From the NCBI RefSeq assembly GCF_021278965.1, contig NZ_CP065589.1:315001-379000 (forward strand): a stretch of 64,000 bases of DNA. Reading direction: 5' to 3'. Position 1 is the stretch's first letter. Each line of letters begins with the position of its first letter. The position numbers were made by a program, and so were the translations under genes. This stretch comes from Chryseobacterium capnotolerans. GTDB taxonomy: Bacteria; Bacteroidota; Bacteroidia; Flavobacteriales; Weeksellaceae. Below are positions 37,594-47,318 of the stretch, piece by piece. The notes under the pieces were generated by a model. It searched no databases. It was not told the DNA's origin and was given only the letters and a program-made list of their open reading frames with translations.

Positions 37594-37633
37594 AATATAT
37601 TTATTTTTTAATTATTTCTGTGTTGTAATTCTC

Positions 37634-37692
37634 TAAATGTATGCCATGAGACGGTGATGGCTGAAATGGCAGACTTTTATGACGGAATGTGA
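37634..37692 (-). promoter_or_regulatory. Probable groS promoter region
   Basis: Minus-strand TACATTTA (37634-37641) is close to the -7 element TAnnTTTG. Upstream are repeated TGCCA/TGGCA words (TCTGCCAAATTTT, GTCTGCCATTTC, CATGGCATAC), which may be a heat-shock control motif. Function of these words is inferred. Confidence 0.4.
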
Positions 37693-37717
37693 AAATTTGG
37701 CAGAAAAATAAAAAGTG

Positions 37718-37740
37718 AAAGCCGGAAATTTCCGGCTTTT
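37718..37740 (-). terminator. Terminator of peptide gene 1
   Basis: Perfect stem AAGCCGGAAA/TTTCCGGCTT with T-rich ends on both sides. It separates peptide gene 1 from the groS promoter. Confidence 0.8.
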
Positions 37741-37772
37741 ATTCTAGGTGTTTAATTTTTATAGATCCTGTT

Positions 37773-37907
37773 TTATGGGCAGTACTGCCCGGGTCCGATC
37801 CATAGAATACATTGTCCTTTGTAATTGTACTCACAGCAATAACGTCCTGCTGCACCGCCATTGATGGATTTCTGAGCATCTCTGCTTAGTAATTTTGCAT
37901 TTTTCAT
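37773..37907 (-). CDS. Double-glycine-leader Cys-rich peptide 1
   Basis: A 44-codon gene. Leader MKNAKLLSRDAQKSINGG ends in a double glycine, as in bacteriocin-like precursors cut by C39 peptidase transporters. The core of 26 residues begins AAGRYCC and ends with C-I-L-W-I-G-P-G-Q-Y-C-P, giving four cysteines. Paralogous with peptides 2 and 3. Own promoter (TAnnTTTG at 37988-37995) and terminator. No transporter or modification enzyme is nearby. Bacteriocin-like or signal peptide role is inferred from the leader. Confidence 0.85.
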   Translation of the reverse strand: MKNAKLLSRDAQKSINGGAAGRYCCEYNYKGQCILWIGPGQYCP

Positions 37908-37932
37908 AGTTAATAATATTTAATTTGTATAC

Positions 37933-37995
37933 TTCCTGAACGTTTAAAGTCAATCAGGATTTTGACATTTGGTGTTAAAAAGTAGATCAAAGATA
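37933..37995 (-). promoter_or_regulatory. Promoter and leader of peptide gene 1
   Basis: -7 element TATCTTTG on the minus strand (37988-37995). The leader 37933-37979 matches 38563-38609 upstream of peptide gene 3 and contains CCTGA...TCAGG inverted repeats, 14 bases apart, which could form a hairpin in the 5' UTR. Confidence 0.6.
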
Positions 37996-38140
37996 AGTTT
38001 TTTCTACAATATGTGATATATTTTAAATGTATTTTTTTGAAATTAATGAGTTGGTTATCAGTTGATAGGTGTTCTTTTGGTTATTTTTTTAATAGTGCTA
38101 AATGATAAGCCTTGTTGATACTTAGAATATAAAAAAAACA

Positions 38141-38165
38141 AAAGCCGGAAATTTTTCCAGCTTTT
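38141..38165 (-). terminator. Terminator after peptide gene 2
   Basis: Minus-strand stem AAAGCTGGAAA/TTTCCGGCTTT followed by a long T run. Ends the peptide 3-peptide 2 transcript. Confidence 0.75.
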
Positions 38166-38191
38166 ATATTATTTGTTATTGTAAAATTTAT

Positions 38192-38332
38192 CTATGGACA
38201 ATATTGTCCAGGTCCAATCCATAAGATACAATTGCCATTTCTGTCTTTTTCGCAGCATTTGATTCTGGCTGTAACAATTCCTCCACAAATAGCTTTTTGG
38301 ACATCTCTGTTTAATAGTTTTGCATTTATCAT
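38192..38332 (-). CDS. Double-glycine-leader Cys-rich peptide 2
   Basis: A 46-codon gene. Leader MINAKLLNRDVQKAICGG; note a cysteine two before the GG. The core ends C-I-L-W-I-G-P-G-Q-Y-C-P, as in peptide 1, with CC earlier in the core. It starts 66 bases after the stop of peptide 3 with no obvious promoter in between, so the two are probably co-transcribed. Confidence 0.85.
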   Translation of the reverse strand: MINAKLLNRDVQKAICGGIVTARIKCCEKDRNGNCILWIGPGQYCP

Positions 38333-38398
38333 AGATATGATGTTTAATTTATACGATCTCCAAGTTTTTTTTATTGTACTAAGAATAATATTTTTATT

Positions 38399-38539
38399 CT
38401 ATGGACAAAATTGCCCCGGCCCGATCCAGCGGATACATTTCATATTGTCATCATAATCACAACAAACAAGTTTGGCTGCCAATGATCCTCCATGAATGGA
38501 TTTCTGTGTGTTTCTGTTTAATAACTTTGCATTTTTCAT
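38399..38539 (-). CDS. Double-glycine-leader Cys-rich peptide 3
   Basis: A 46-codon gene. Leader MKNAKLLNRNTQKSIHGG; core with CC and the end C-I-R-W-I-G-P-G-Q-F-C-P. The three cores share CC, a C eight or so residues later, then IGPGQ[YF]CP, while the spacers vary, as expected for related secreted peptides. First gene of its transcript; -7 element at 38621-38628. Confidence 0.85.
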   Translation of the reverse strand: MKNAKLLNRNTQKSIHGGSLAAKLVCCDYDDNMKCIRWIGPGQFCP

Positions 38540-38562
38540 AAATAATACCTTTGTTTTTCTGG

Positions 38563-38628
38563 TTCCTGAACATTTAATGTCAATCAGGTTTTTTTGACAG
38601 TTGGTGTTTTATTGTTGATTCAAAGGTA
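38563..38628 (-). promoter_or_regulatory. Promoter and leader of peptide gene 3
   Basis: Minus-strand TACCTTTG (38621-38628) matches TAnnTTTG. The following ~47 bases (38609-38563) match the leader of peptide gene 1, including the CCTGA/TCAGG inverted repeat. Confidence 0.6.
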
Positions 38629-38700
38629 AATGTTTTTAATACAGGTTGTTAAGTTGTTTGTAGACTGGGAAATGTTATTGATATTTCGAATGTCTGTTTT

Positions 38701-39422
38701 TTACGAGGTTGTTTCTATAAACATTTTTCTACCACTCATATCCATTTCCTGTTTTACAATTTTTCTTGTTACAGGATCAATATAGTAGGTGGTGGTAGTG
38801 GTTTTGCTGCTGATATCATCATTTGTTTTCATAACCCAGACCGCTTTTCCTTTATATTCTGACTTTTGGGTATCTAAAATATAAGCTTTCATCATTCCTT
38901 TTTTCTCGGATTTTGGATTGTAGTCGAAAATAGAAATTTCGGCAGAATAGTGTTCTTGTAATGGAAGAAATCTTATCAGCGTTGCATAGCTGCTGCTGTC
39001 AAAATATTGAGTTGCTGGCATATCAATATTATCTTTTTCTGCGACTTTTTATCCAGATAATATCCGGTCACTTTATCTTTACCGGACTTCAGAACCATAT
39101 CTCGCATAGAGTTGTAAGAAGAATGATATTCCGGGGTGAAATTTGAGGTTTTTACAATCGTAGAATCTGTCCATTGAGCATCAGGAGCTTGTTTCATTTT
39201 CACTGTTGTTTTGATGAGAAGTTCTGTTGAGTTTAATTTTTTTAGCTCAGTAATAATACTTCCGATTTCTATTTTTGTACCGGCATTTTCAGCATACCAT
39301 ACAGATTCTGATGTTTCATCTTTGACCCATTTAGAATTGATCTGTACATTTTCTGGGGTAAGAAGCTGCTGTGAAAAAAGATTCAAGCTGCTTACTAATA
39401 AAAGGAATAAGAATGTTTTCAT
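38701..39422 (-). pseudogene. Hypothetical secreted protein (lipoprotein-sorting-like fold), frameshifted
   Basis: Signal peptide (FLFLLLVSSLNLFSQ), then a beta-rich domain. The frame breaks after DKKSQKK at a 5-base T run (39034-39038). One extra A on the coding strand gives DNIDMPATQYFDSS and a continuous ~240-residue protein ending SGRKMFIETTS. The MPATQYFDSS...YYIDPVTRKIVKQEM pattern resembles DUF3108/LolA-like secreted proteins of Bacteroidota. Probably an assembly indel. Confidence 0.68.
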
Positions 39423-39503
39423 GATCTTTTTATTAGTTAGTTGTTCTGAAATTCAAAAAGTTACAAGATTGGGTGAATTTTGAAAAATAATTTTTAAACA
39501 CCA

Positions 39504-40724
39504 TTAAGCAGAAACTTTTTTGCTTTCCTGCTGTTGATTGATCTTTGAAATAATAGCTCCGGAAACGGCAATTCCTATAAAGTTGGTCACGGATCTGGCT
39601 TCATTCATAAAACGATCCACACTATAAAGAAGAGCAATATCTGTCAACGGAATTTTTCCGAATCTGTTCAGTGTGAAAATAAGTGCCAAAAATCCAGAGC
39701 CTGGAACACCGGAAGCGGTTTTTGAAGTAATAGATATGATGATGAAAAGCCACAGATAATCGTTGAAGCTTAAAGAGATCGTATAAAACTGAACCAGAAA
39801 GCAGCAGGTCACAGAAAGATAGATACACGCTCCGGCAAGGTTAAAATTATATCCTAAAGGAATAATAAACCTTAAGATTTTCCTGCTGTATCCTTCAGAT
39901 TCCATTTTCTCAAAAATAAGAGGAAAGGCTGTTTTAGAAGATGAGGTACTGACCACCAGGATAATTTCTTCTTTGATGTTCAGTAAAAATTTCCAAAGAT
40001 TGAATTTGAAGAGCCAAGAAACAACCCCAAGAATTCCAAGAATGAAAACAATATCGGCAATATATACCGTGGCAACTACCTTACTCAAAGGGAGAAGGGT
40101 ATTGATGCCATATACGGCAACACCATAGGCTATATTACAGAAAATAATGAGGGGAAGAATGATGTAAAGATACTTAATGACCGTATAAAATATATTCACG
40201 CCCTGATCCAATATATTAAGAAATTTTTCTTTTTTTGATGAAAGATTCATGGCAATACCGATCACAATGGAGAGGAAAAGAAAAATACCATGCCTGTTGA
40301 TATAGATAAGATTGGGTAGACTATCATTTTTGATTTCAAATGTCTTGGGTAAGGATGTCTTGATCCTGGTAATGTCAATTCCTGTATCAGAACCGGGCTG
40401 CATTATTAATCCAAATGCAAAGCCTACTATAATCGCGGCTGAAGTGATCACTAAGAAATATAAAATAGTCTGCCATACAATATTACGGGCGTTTTTGAGC
40501 TCAGACAGCTGGCTGATTCCATAGGCGACTGCCATAAATATAACAGGGAGGATCAGGGTTTCCAGGATCATGAAAAAATACCGGCTCACCATTCCCAGTT
40601 TTATACTTTCCTCAGGAAGGTAATGGCCAGCCAATACTCCTCCTATCATTGCTGTAAATACATACAATGTAAGATTTTTAAGGTATTTTCCGGTAAATGT
40701 TTTCTGAGGCTGTAAAAGGTTCAT
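39504..40724 (-). CDS. Dicarboxylate/amino acid:cation symporter (DAACS family)
   Basis: 406 residues with about eight helices and two re-entrant loops. Recognisable blocks: GSDTGIDI, the serine-rich STSSSKTAFPL re-entrant hairpin, a GACIYLSVTCCF helix, and GVPGSGFLALIF. This family takes up glutamate, aspartate or C4-dicarboxylates with Na+ or H+. The usual helix-8 NMDGT motif is replaced here by NLAGAC, so the substrate may differ. Inner membrane. Same orientation as the CitMHS transporter upstream. Confidence 0.8.
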   Translation of the reverse strand: MNLLQPQKTFTGKYLKNLTLYVFTAMIGGVLAGHYLPEESIKLGMVSRYFFMILETLILPVIFMAVAYGISQLSELKNARNIVWQTILYFLVITSAAIIVGFAFGLIMQPGSDTGIDITRIKTSLPKTFEIKNDSLPNLIYINRHGIFLFLSIVIGIAMNLSSKKEKFLNILDQGVNIFYTVIKYLYIILPLIIFCNIAYGVAVYGINTLLPLSKVVATVYIADIVFILGILGVVSWLFKFNLWKFLLNIKEEIILVVSTSSSKTAFPLIFEKMESEGYSRKILRFIIPLGYNFNLAGACIYLSVTCCFLVQFYTISLSFNDYLWLFIIISITSKTASGVPGSGFLALIFTLNRFGKIPLTDIALLYSVDRFMNEARSVTNFIGIAVSGAIISKINQQQESKKVSA

Positions 40725-40815
40725 CGGGAAAAATAAGCTGTTTTTTTACAAAACAAGTTTTAAGCTGTATTATTATTTCTGAAGTTGAAGATACTCATTA
40801 TTCATTAAATATTTA

Positions 40816-42102
40816 TCATATGGTTCCAAGAAGTAATGCTCCTAAAAGCATGATAACTGATGATCCAATTGCCCATTTTAAAGTATATTTCAGATGATCG
40901 GAATATTCTACGCCTGCTAATGATACCAACAGATACGTGGAAGGAACCAATGGGCTTAATAAATGGGATGCCTGACCAACAAGACTTGCTCTTCCTAATA
41001 TTTCAGGAGCAATATCCAGCTGACGTCCTGTTGCCTCAATAATAGGAAGTATTCCAAAATAATAGGCATCATTCGTGAGAAAGAAAGTAAGAGGAACACT
41101 GAAAATGGCTGTAATAATATTCAGATAACTGCCCCAGCTTTTGGGAACAATATCTATCATGCTATTTCCCATAGCCTGCATGATGCCGGTTCCATTAAGA
41201 ATCCCGGTAAAGATTCCTGCTCCAAAGATCATTCCTGCCACAGACAATGCGTTTCCGGCATGTTTTGAAATAATTTTCTGCTGATCTTTTAATTTAGGGT
41301 AATTGATGACAGAGGCAATACAAAAAGCAATCATAAAAGCTATGCCTAATGGAACAATATCTAATATCATCACAGTTAACAGAACAAGAGTCAAAATTAA
41401 ATTCACCCAGATCAGTTTTGGACGAAGAAGCTGAGGATCAGATTCTCCGGCAATGTCTCCGGTACCGTATTTTGTATACTTCCCATATTTTGCGATGCGT
41501 TTTTTTTCTTTTTTCCCCAGGATGTAGGCTACAAATATGACCCATATGATGCCTAAAGCCATAATAGGAATCATAGGCACAAAAATTTCGGTGTGTCCCA
41601 GTTTTAGGGAACTCATAACCCTTGCCGTAGGGCCTCCCCAAGGTAAAATATTCATAATTCCTCCCGCCAGCATAATAATGCAGGTCAGCGTTAATGGATT
41701 CATTCCTTGTTTTTTATATAAAGGAAGCATAGCTGCAACAACAATAATATATGTGGAAGAGCCATCACCGTCCAGAGAAACCAATGTGGTAAGAATAGCG
41801 GTTCCGATGGTTGTTTTAACAGGATTGTCTCCAACTGCTTTTAGAATAAGGTTGACTAAGGGCTCAAAAAGCCCTGTATCTATCATTAAACTGAAATAAA
41901 GAATAGCAAAGATGAGCATAACCCCTGTAAGGGCTATTTCCTTGACTCCATTTTTCATCATCTCTCCCAATTGAGGCCCGAAACCAGCTAAAAACGCGAT
42001 GGCAACGGGGATAATGACTAATGCGGTAAGGGGAGTCATCTTTTTATTCATGATAAGCACCATAAAGATGATGATCATCAAAAATCCAAGGAATGTAAGC
42101 AT
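40816..42102 (-). CDS. CitMHS-family citrate:cation symporter
   Basis: 428 residues, about twelve helices. SLDGDGSSTYIIVVAAMLPL and the ILPWGGPTARVMSSL loop are typical of CitMHS proteins, which import citrate complexed with Mg2+ or Ca2+ and protons. Inner membrane. The DUF2490 gene starts 18 bases upstream of it in the same direction. A LytS/LytTR pair is divergent and close by, in keeping with citrate-responsive control. Confidence 0.88.
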   Translation of the reverse strand: MLTFLGFLMIIIFMVLIMNKKMTPLTALVIIPVAIAFLAGFGPQLGEMMKNGVKEIALTGVMLIFAILYFSLMIDTGLFEPLVNLILKAVGDNPVKTTIGTAILTTLVSLDGDGSSTYIIVVAAMLPLYKKQGMNPLTLTCIIMLAGGIMNILPWGGPTARVMSSLKLGHTEIFVPMIPIMALGIIWVIFVAYILGKKEKKRIAKYGKYTKYGTGDIAGESDPQLLRPKLIWVNLILTLVLLTVMILDIVPLGIAFMIAFCIASVINYPKLKDQQKIISKHAGNALSVAGMIFGAGIFTGILNGTGIMQAMGNSMIDIVPKSWGSYLNIITAIFSVPLTFFLTNDAYYFGILPIIEATGRQLDIAPEILGRASLVGQASHLLSPLVPSTYLLVSLAGVEYSDHLKYTLKWAIGSSVIMLLGALLLGTI

Positions 42103-42120
42103 AGGTGGTAGTATTTGAGG

Positions 42121-42812
42121 TTATTTATTTTTATTTTTTCTCCAGTCAAAATTGTTTCGATAGCCGATATAGGCATAGTTACTGGTAGATCCGGTTTCCA
42201 GCTGGTTGATAAAGGCAACTTCTATGGCTGAGTTTTTCCCTGTTTTTATTCCTATCCCGGCTGTTAAACGATTGCTGTCAAATGTTTCTTCTTTGCTGGC
42301 ATTCATTCTGATTTCATTTTTCAGAATGCCATAAAGTCTTTCTTTCTCCCCGGCTTTATTGAACGGGATTCTTAAAGAAATAAGATAACGCAGCCTTACA
42401 ATGAATTCATTCGGATTACTGATAAACCGTTCTTCCACACGAAATCGGTGAGAAATAGAGGTTCTTCCGATATTACCACCCAGACTCACCTGTTGGAAAG
42501 GTCTTTTTCATACCTTTCTTTTTTGGAGTTATCAGATTTGTAAGAGTCAAGAATAAGAAACATGGCTCCTACAGCAGGCCTTACTTCAGGAGCTACTTCG
42601 TAATCTACATAAGCCGAAACCAGAAAGAGCCTGGTATCATAGGCGAGGTCAAAAGACCGGTATTGGGAAAGAGCTGTCAAAGTACTTTTGTCTGTAAGTT
42701 TTGCAGACATGAGGTATTGAAACCACATATTATAACTGTCCCGGCTTTGAGCCATAACAAATTGACTGACACCTAGTAGAAAAAAGGTGATTAATGATAA
42801 TTTAACTTTCAT
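42121..42812 (-). pseudogene. DUF2490 outer-membrane protein, frameshifted
   Basis: Signal peptide (LSLITFFLLGVSQFVMAQ), then a beta-barrel-like repeat of amphipathic strands (YNMWFQYLMSAKL, HRFRVEERF, NSAIEVAFINQLE, ending GYRNNFDWR), as in DUF2490. The frame breaks after KERYEK at the T run 42504-42508; with one base added it reads RPFQQVSLGGNIGRTSISHR, matching the DUF2490 centre. Corrected length ~230 residues. Likely outer-membrane component acting with the citrate transporter. Indel is likely a sequence error. Confidence 0.8.
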
Positions 42813-42930
42813 GTAAAATTGAATTAATATCCTGCGTTCTCAAATATATTTATAAGAAGAAGCCGTGAATTTATTTTTCAATCAATAGCAGTTTTTATCA
42901 GTAAACTGCAATCCGGGGAGAAAAAGGTCT

Positions 42931-42938
42931 TATATTTG
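42931..42938 (+). promoter_or_regulatory. -7 element of the two-component operon
   Basis: TATATTTG exactly fits TAnnTTTG, 26 bases upstream of the kinase start. No clear -33 TTG at the usual distance. Confidence 0.5.
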
Positions 42939-42963
42939 GAAGATTGAAAATTGGATATTTTAG

Positions 42964-44070
42964 ATGTTTTTTATTATAAATATTGTATTTATATTATTGA
43001 TTTTTAGGATTTTACTTAGTGGTGGAATTTTAAAGAGACTGATGGAATATCATTGGGGGCTTTTGCTGAAGTTTCAGCATATTTTCTTCTTTTTCTTCTT
43101 CTTTATCATCACTTTTTTCACTGAAAATTACTTTTTGGATGTTCCAGAGCTCATCTGGTCTGTATTATTTGTGATTATTTTTAATGTTGGGATTTACTAT
43201 CTGGTCTATTTTTATCTTGTGCCCAGGTTTTATCTTTCCAATAAGTATCCGGAATTTATTCTGTATGCATTCATTTGTTTTTTAGTATCAAGTCTTTTTA
43301 GAATTTTGCTGGAACCTGCTGTGTTTCATATGAAATTTGATGAAACCCTTTCCAATACAAAATTCCTCTATAATGTCTATACCGCCCAGGGAATTGTGAT
43401 ACTGGTGGCGTCATTTCTGGGAATCACGAAGGATAAGTTTCTGATCGAGCAGGACTTTAAAAACTTAGGGGAAGAAAAAGAACAGCTGTATCTTGATCTT
43501 TTAAAATCGAAACTAAACCCTCATTTTTTGTTGAATACTCTTAATAATATTTATTCCAAAAGTTTTAATCCATCTGAGAAAACATCTGAATCTATCCTTC
43601 AGTTAAGCCGCTTGCTGCAGTACGTTATTTATGATACCAATAAGGAGAAAATTACGCTTATGCAGGAGTTTTCAACGATTAAATCATTGATTGGACTTTA
43701 CCAGCTAAAGTATAATAACCTATTGGATATTAATTTTGAAATAAAAGATGAAGAAACCCTGGAACTTATTGAAGTACCGCCATCCGTTTGTCTTACTTTA
43801 TTTGAAAATGCTTTAAAACATTCAGCAGTAGGGATTGAAGAGGATAGCTTTATTAAGGTGTCTTACAAAATACAAGATCAGGAATTATTATTTGAAATTG
43901 AAAATTCTGTAGCCAAGAACCGGGAGCTAGTGAATAACTTTAATGATAATGGATTTGGAAATGAAGCAGTCATCAGCATTCTGGAAAAATATTATCCTGA
44001 AAGATTTACTTTTATATCGGAAGCGGCTGAGAATAATACATACGAAACTACTTTAAAAATAAAACTATAA
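42964..44070 (+). CDS. LytS/YehU-type sensor histidine kinase
   Basis: 368 residues. N-terminal ~150 residues form about five membrane helices; then a His_kinase domain with LNPHFLLNTLNNIYSKS (phosphoacceptor His), and an ATP-binding region with FENALKHSA as N-box. No periplasmic sensor domain, so the signal is likely membrane or membrane-protein derived. Overlaps the next gene in TAATG, so they are coupled. Divergent from the CitMHS/DUF2490 genes. Confidence 0.9.
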   Translation: MFFIINIVFILLIFRILLSGGILKRLMEYHWGLLLKFQHIFFFFFFFIITFFTENYFLDVPELIWSVLFVIIFNVGIYYLVYFYLVPRFYLSNKYPEFILYAFICFLVSSLFRILLEPAVFHMKFDETLSNTKFLYNVYTAQGIVILVASFLGITKDKFLIEQDFKNLGEEKEQLYLDLLKSKLNPHFLLNTLNNIYSKSFNPSEKTSESILQLSRLLQYVIYDTNKEKITLMQEFSTIKSLIGLYQLKYNNLLDINFEIKDEETLELIEVPPSVCLTLFENALKHSAVGIEEDSFIKVSYKIQDQELLFEIENSVAKNRELVNNFNDNGFGNEAVISILEKYYPERFTFISEAAENNTYETTLKIKL

Positions 44071-44768
44071 TGGCTAACCTGACTATCGTAGGAGTGGATG
44101 ATGAATATCCCGCGTTAGAACTTATCCGGCACTATTGTGATCAGATAGAAGATGTAGACTTGCTGGAGATATTTCAGAACCCGGAAGAGGCATTGCAGTA
44201 TTTACAGAAGAATAGGGTAGATCTTGTTATTCTGGATATTAATATGCCTTATATCAATGGGATTGATCTTTTACTTAAGCTTCCCTATAAACCATTATGT
44301 ATATTTCTTACATTGGAAACTCAGTATGCCGTAAAAGCATTTGAATTGGATGTGGTACATTATCTGGTGAAGCCTGTAGACTTTGAAACATTTAAAAGAG
44401 CAGTCTATAAAGCAAAGGATTTTTTACAGTTTAAACAGTCTGCGGAAGATAAAAAACAGGAAGATTTCATTATGTTCAAGTCTAATTATATTATGAACAA
44501 AGTACTTCTTCAGGATATAAAGTGGATTCAAGGGTTTGGCGAATATATTATTCTGATCACCCATTTGAAAAAATATATGATCCTGGAACGGATGTCCAAT
44601 TTTGAGGAAAATTTCCATAATTTAGGATTTATCAGAATTCATAAATCTTATATCGTTCTTTCATTTCATATCAATTCATATGATTCAAATACAATTTATC
44701 TGAAAGGAGGAGAGCAGCTCCCATTGGGAAGAACTTATAAAAAACATCTGAAAGAATATTTAGGATAA
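44070..44768 (+). CDS. LytTR-family response regulator
   Basis: 232 residues. Receiver with VDDEYPALE, phosphoacceptor Asp in LVILDINMPYINGIDLL, and VKPVDF lysine; then a LytTR DNA-binding domain (IMFKSNYIMNKVLL, ending LPLGRTYKKHLKEYL). Cytoplasmic partner of the kinase. Predicted target: the divergent citrate transporter operon. Confidence 0.92.
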   Translation: MANLTIVGVDDEYPALELIRHYCDQIEDVDLLEIFQNPEEALQYLQKNRVDLVILDINMPYINGIDLLLKLPYKPLCIFLTLETQYAVKAFELDVVHYLVKPVDFETFKRAVYKAKDFLQFKQSAEDKKQEDFIMFKSNYIMNKVLLQDIKWIQGFGEYIILITHLKKYMILERMSNFEENFHNLGFIRIHKSYIVLSFHINSYDSNTIYLKGGEQLPLGRTYKKHLKEYLG

Positions 44769-44811
44769 AAAGTAGAGAATAAGTTTTTAAAGGTTTCTAA
44801 TGTAAAAAAAT

Positions 44812-44840
44812 AAAAAGCTCACTGATTCAGTGAACTTTTC
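44812..44840. terminator. Bidirectional terminator
   Basis: Stem AGCTCACTG/CAGTGAACT between the convergent LytTR and M1 peptidase genes, with A- and T-rich flanks on both sides. Confidence 0.75.
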
Positions 44841-44867
44841 AATTATGATTGCCTGCAATTATCCTTT

Positions 44868-47251
44868 TTAGCTTTTTCCTGCTGCCTGCATAGGATTTAC
44901 TTTTCCATTAGAGCTTCCTCTTACAGAACCTCCTTCCTGTTTCTGTTTGAAGAGCTGGAATTTTGAAGTCTCACCACCGGAACCATTGCTGGTCCATAAG
45001 TTATTGTTTGTATCAATATCAGCGGTTTCTCTCATTGGATCTAACTGAATTGATTTCAATTTTTTGTCAAAATAATACGTCTTGGAAACTTTTTGCTCAT
45101 TCAGTCTCCAGATCTGTGCAGATGATTTATCGTATAATTTTGAACCATCTTCAAAAGTAAATTCAAGGATAATTGGCATAACCAGTCCACCCTTGTTCAA
45201 AAAGTCAATCTGATAAGCCGTAATGTTTTTGAATTTTTCTTTATCCTTAGCATCCAAAGGAATGGTAGCATCTACTTTAGAGGTATATTCTTTCGTATTT
45301 ACTTTTTCCTGCCCTCTATCATATCGATAGTAGAAGTCCTGGGCCTCTTTATCTTTATCAACATAGAAAGTGATATTTTTGTCTTCTCGGTTTCTGATTT
45401 TCGACAGGTCTTCAAAACTATTCACTAACGGTTTGTCTACCTGGTATTTTATTTCTTCAGCTGCTTTGGGATTCGTTTCCAGATTAGGGGTGGCTACTGT
45501 TACTTTATCAATCGCAATATCTACCGGATCAGTTCCGTAGAACCATCCTCTCCAGAACCAGTCAAGGTCTTCACCGCTGGCATCTTCCATCGTACGGAAA
45601 AGATCTGCAGGTTCAGGGTGTTTGAAAGCCCATCTTTTTGCATACGTTTTGAATGCCTTATCGAAAAGCTCTCTTCCCATAATAGTTTCACGAAGAATAT
45701 TCAACCCGGTAGCAGGTTTTGAATAGGCATTTGGACCATACTGAACAATATTCTCAGAATTGCTCATGATAGGTTCAAGCTGATCTTTTGGAAGTTTCAT
45801 ATAATCTACGATTGTCCATGCCGGACCTCTTTTAGATGGAAACTTATTATCCCATTTTTCCTCTGTAAGATATTCTGTGAAAGTATTCAGGCCTTCATCC
45901 ATCCATGCCCATTGTCTTTCATCAGAATTGATGATCATTGGAAAGAAGTTGTGACCTACTTCATGAATAATGACTCCGATCATTCCATTTTTAGTTCCTT
46001 CAGAATAGGTTCCATCTTTTTCTGTTCTTCCGAAGTTGAAGCAGATCATTGGATACTCCATTCCGTTAGCGGCTTCTACAGACTGAGCTACGGGATATGG
46101 ATAAGGAATCGTGAATTCCGAATAGGTTTTAATCGTATGAGCTACTGCTTTTGTAGAAAACTTTCTGTAAAGTCCATAAGATTCTTTAGGATAGAAGCTC
46201 ATGGCCATTACTTTATTGTTATTTTCAGGAATGGTAACACGCATGCCGTCCCAAACGAATTTTCTGGAGGATGTCCAAGCAAAATCTCTTACATCATTTG
46301 CTTCAAAAACCCATGTCTTTCTTTGCTTTGAATGATTCTTTTCTGACTTTTTAGCTTCGTCTAAGGTTACAATTTCTATAGGCTCAGAAGCATTTTCAGC
46401 TTTTTGTATCTTGAAAGTTGATCAGCAGTTAATACCTGATCATAATTTTTACATTCCCCGGTTCCTCCTACAACATGGTCTGCCGGTACATTCATAGATA
46501 CTTTAAAATTCCCGAACACTAGCGCAAATTCACCTCTTCCAGTAAACTGATGATTTTGCCAGCCCTGGAAATCACTGTATACACACATCCTTGGATACCA
46601 TTGTGCCATAGTGTATAGATCATTGCCATCTTCAGGAAAATTTTCATAGCCACCACGGCCGCCAATTTTGATTCTGTTTCCGATATTGTAATTCCAGTCC
46701 ACTTTGAAAATGAATTTTTCTCCTTTTTTCAATGCTTTTGGAAGATCAATACGCATCATCGTTTTGTTGACCGTATATTTTAAAGGGGTACCTGAAGCAT
46801 CAGTTACTTTTTCAAGTACAACTCCGTAGCCATTATCCTTTACAGGAAGTTCAGTCAATTTAAGCTGCTGATCTGTTGTTGATGGACGAAGTACTGAAGA
46901 CGTCTCATAACCTGCATTTCTTATACTAGAATGTTCGTTTTCATCCAATTGAAGCCAGATATAATCCAGTTCATCAGGCGAATTATTATAGTAAGTAACC
47001 GTTTCCGAACCTTTCAGATTTCTTTTATCCTCGTCAAGATAAGCGGTAATGTTGTAATCGGCCCTGTTTTGCCAATACGCATGTCCTGGTGCTCCGGAAG
47101 CTGTTCTGTAAATATTGGGTGTGGGTAGAATAGTTCCCAGCTGCTCAAACTTGTTTCCATGATTGCTGCCTGGGTTATTCTGAATATTTTGTGCGGTGAA
47201 ACCTGTATATGCAAATACAGAAAGTGAAAGGATACCAACTTTTAGTTTCAT
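44868..47251 (-). pseudogene. M1 family metallopeptidase, secreted, frameshifted
   Basis: Signal peptide ending GFTAQ, an N-terminal M1 beta domain (AYLDEDKRNLKGSETVTYYN), and the gluzincin site IIHEVGHNFFPMI with WMDEGLNTF 20 residues on. These bind the catalytic zinc in aminopeptidases. The frame breaks after RYKK at the T run 46401-46405. Adding one base gives AENASEPIEIVTLDEAKK and joins both parts into ~794 residues. C-terminus is unrecognised. Periplasmic aminopeptidase, probably functional if the indel is an error. HupE-like gene upstream. Confidence 0.88.
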
Positions 47252-47318
47252 AACCGAAATGATTTAATAATGATCAAAGATAGTAATAAGCGGTTGAAAT
47301 AATGAAAATATTTCACAT

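Noticed and set aside
37594..37720. CIRCE or sigma-54 element upstream of groS
   Set aside because: No 9-bp CIRCE inverted repeat and no GG-N10-GC pair at the right spacing; only repeated TGCCA/TGGCA words.
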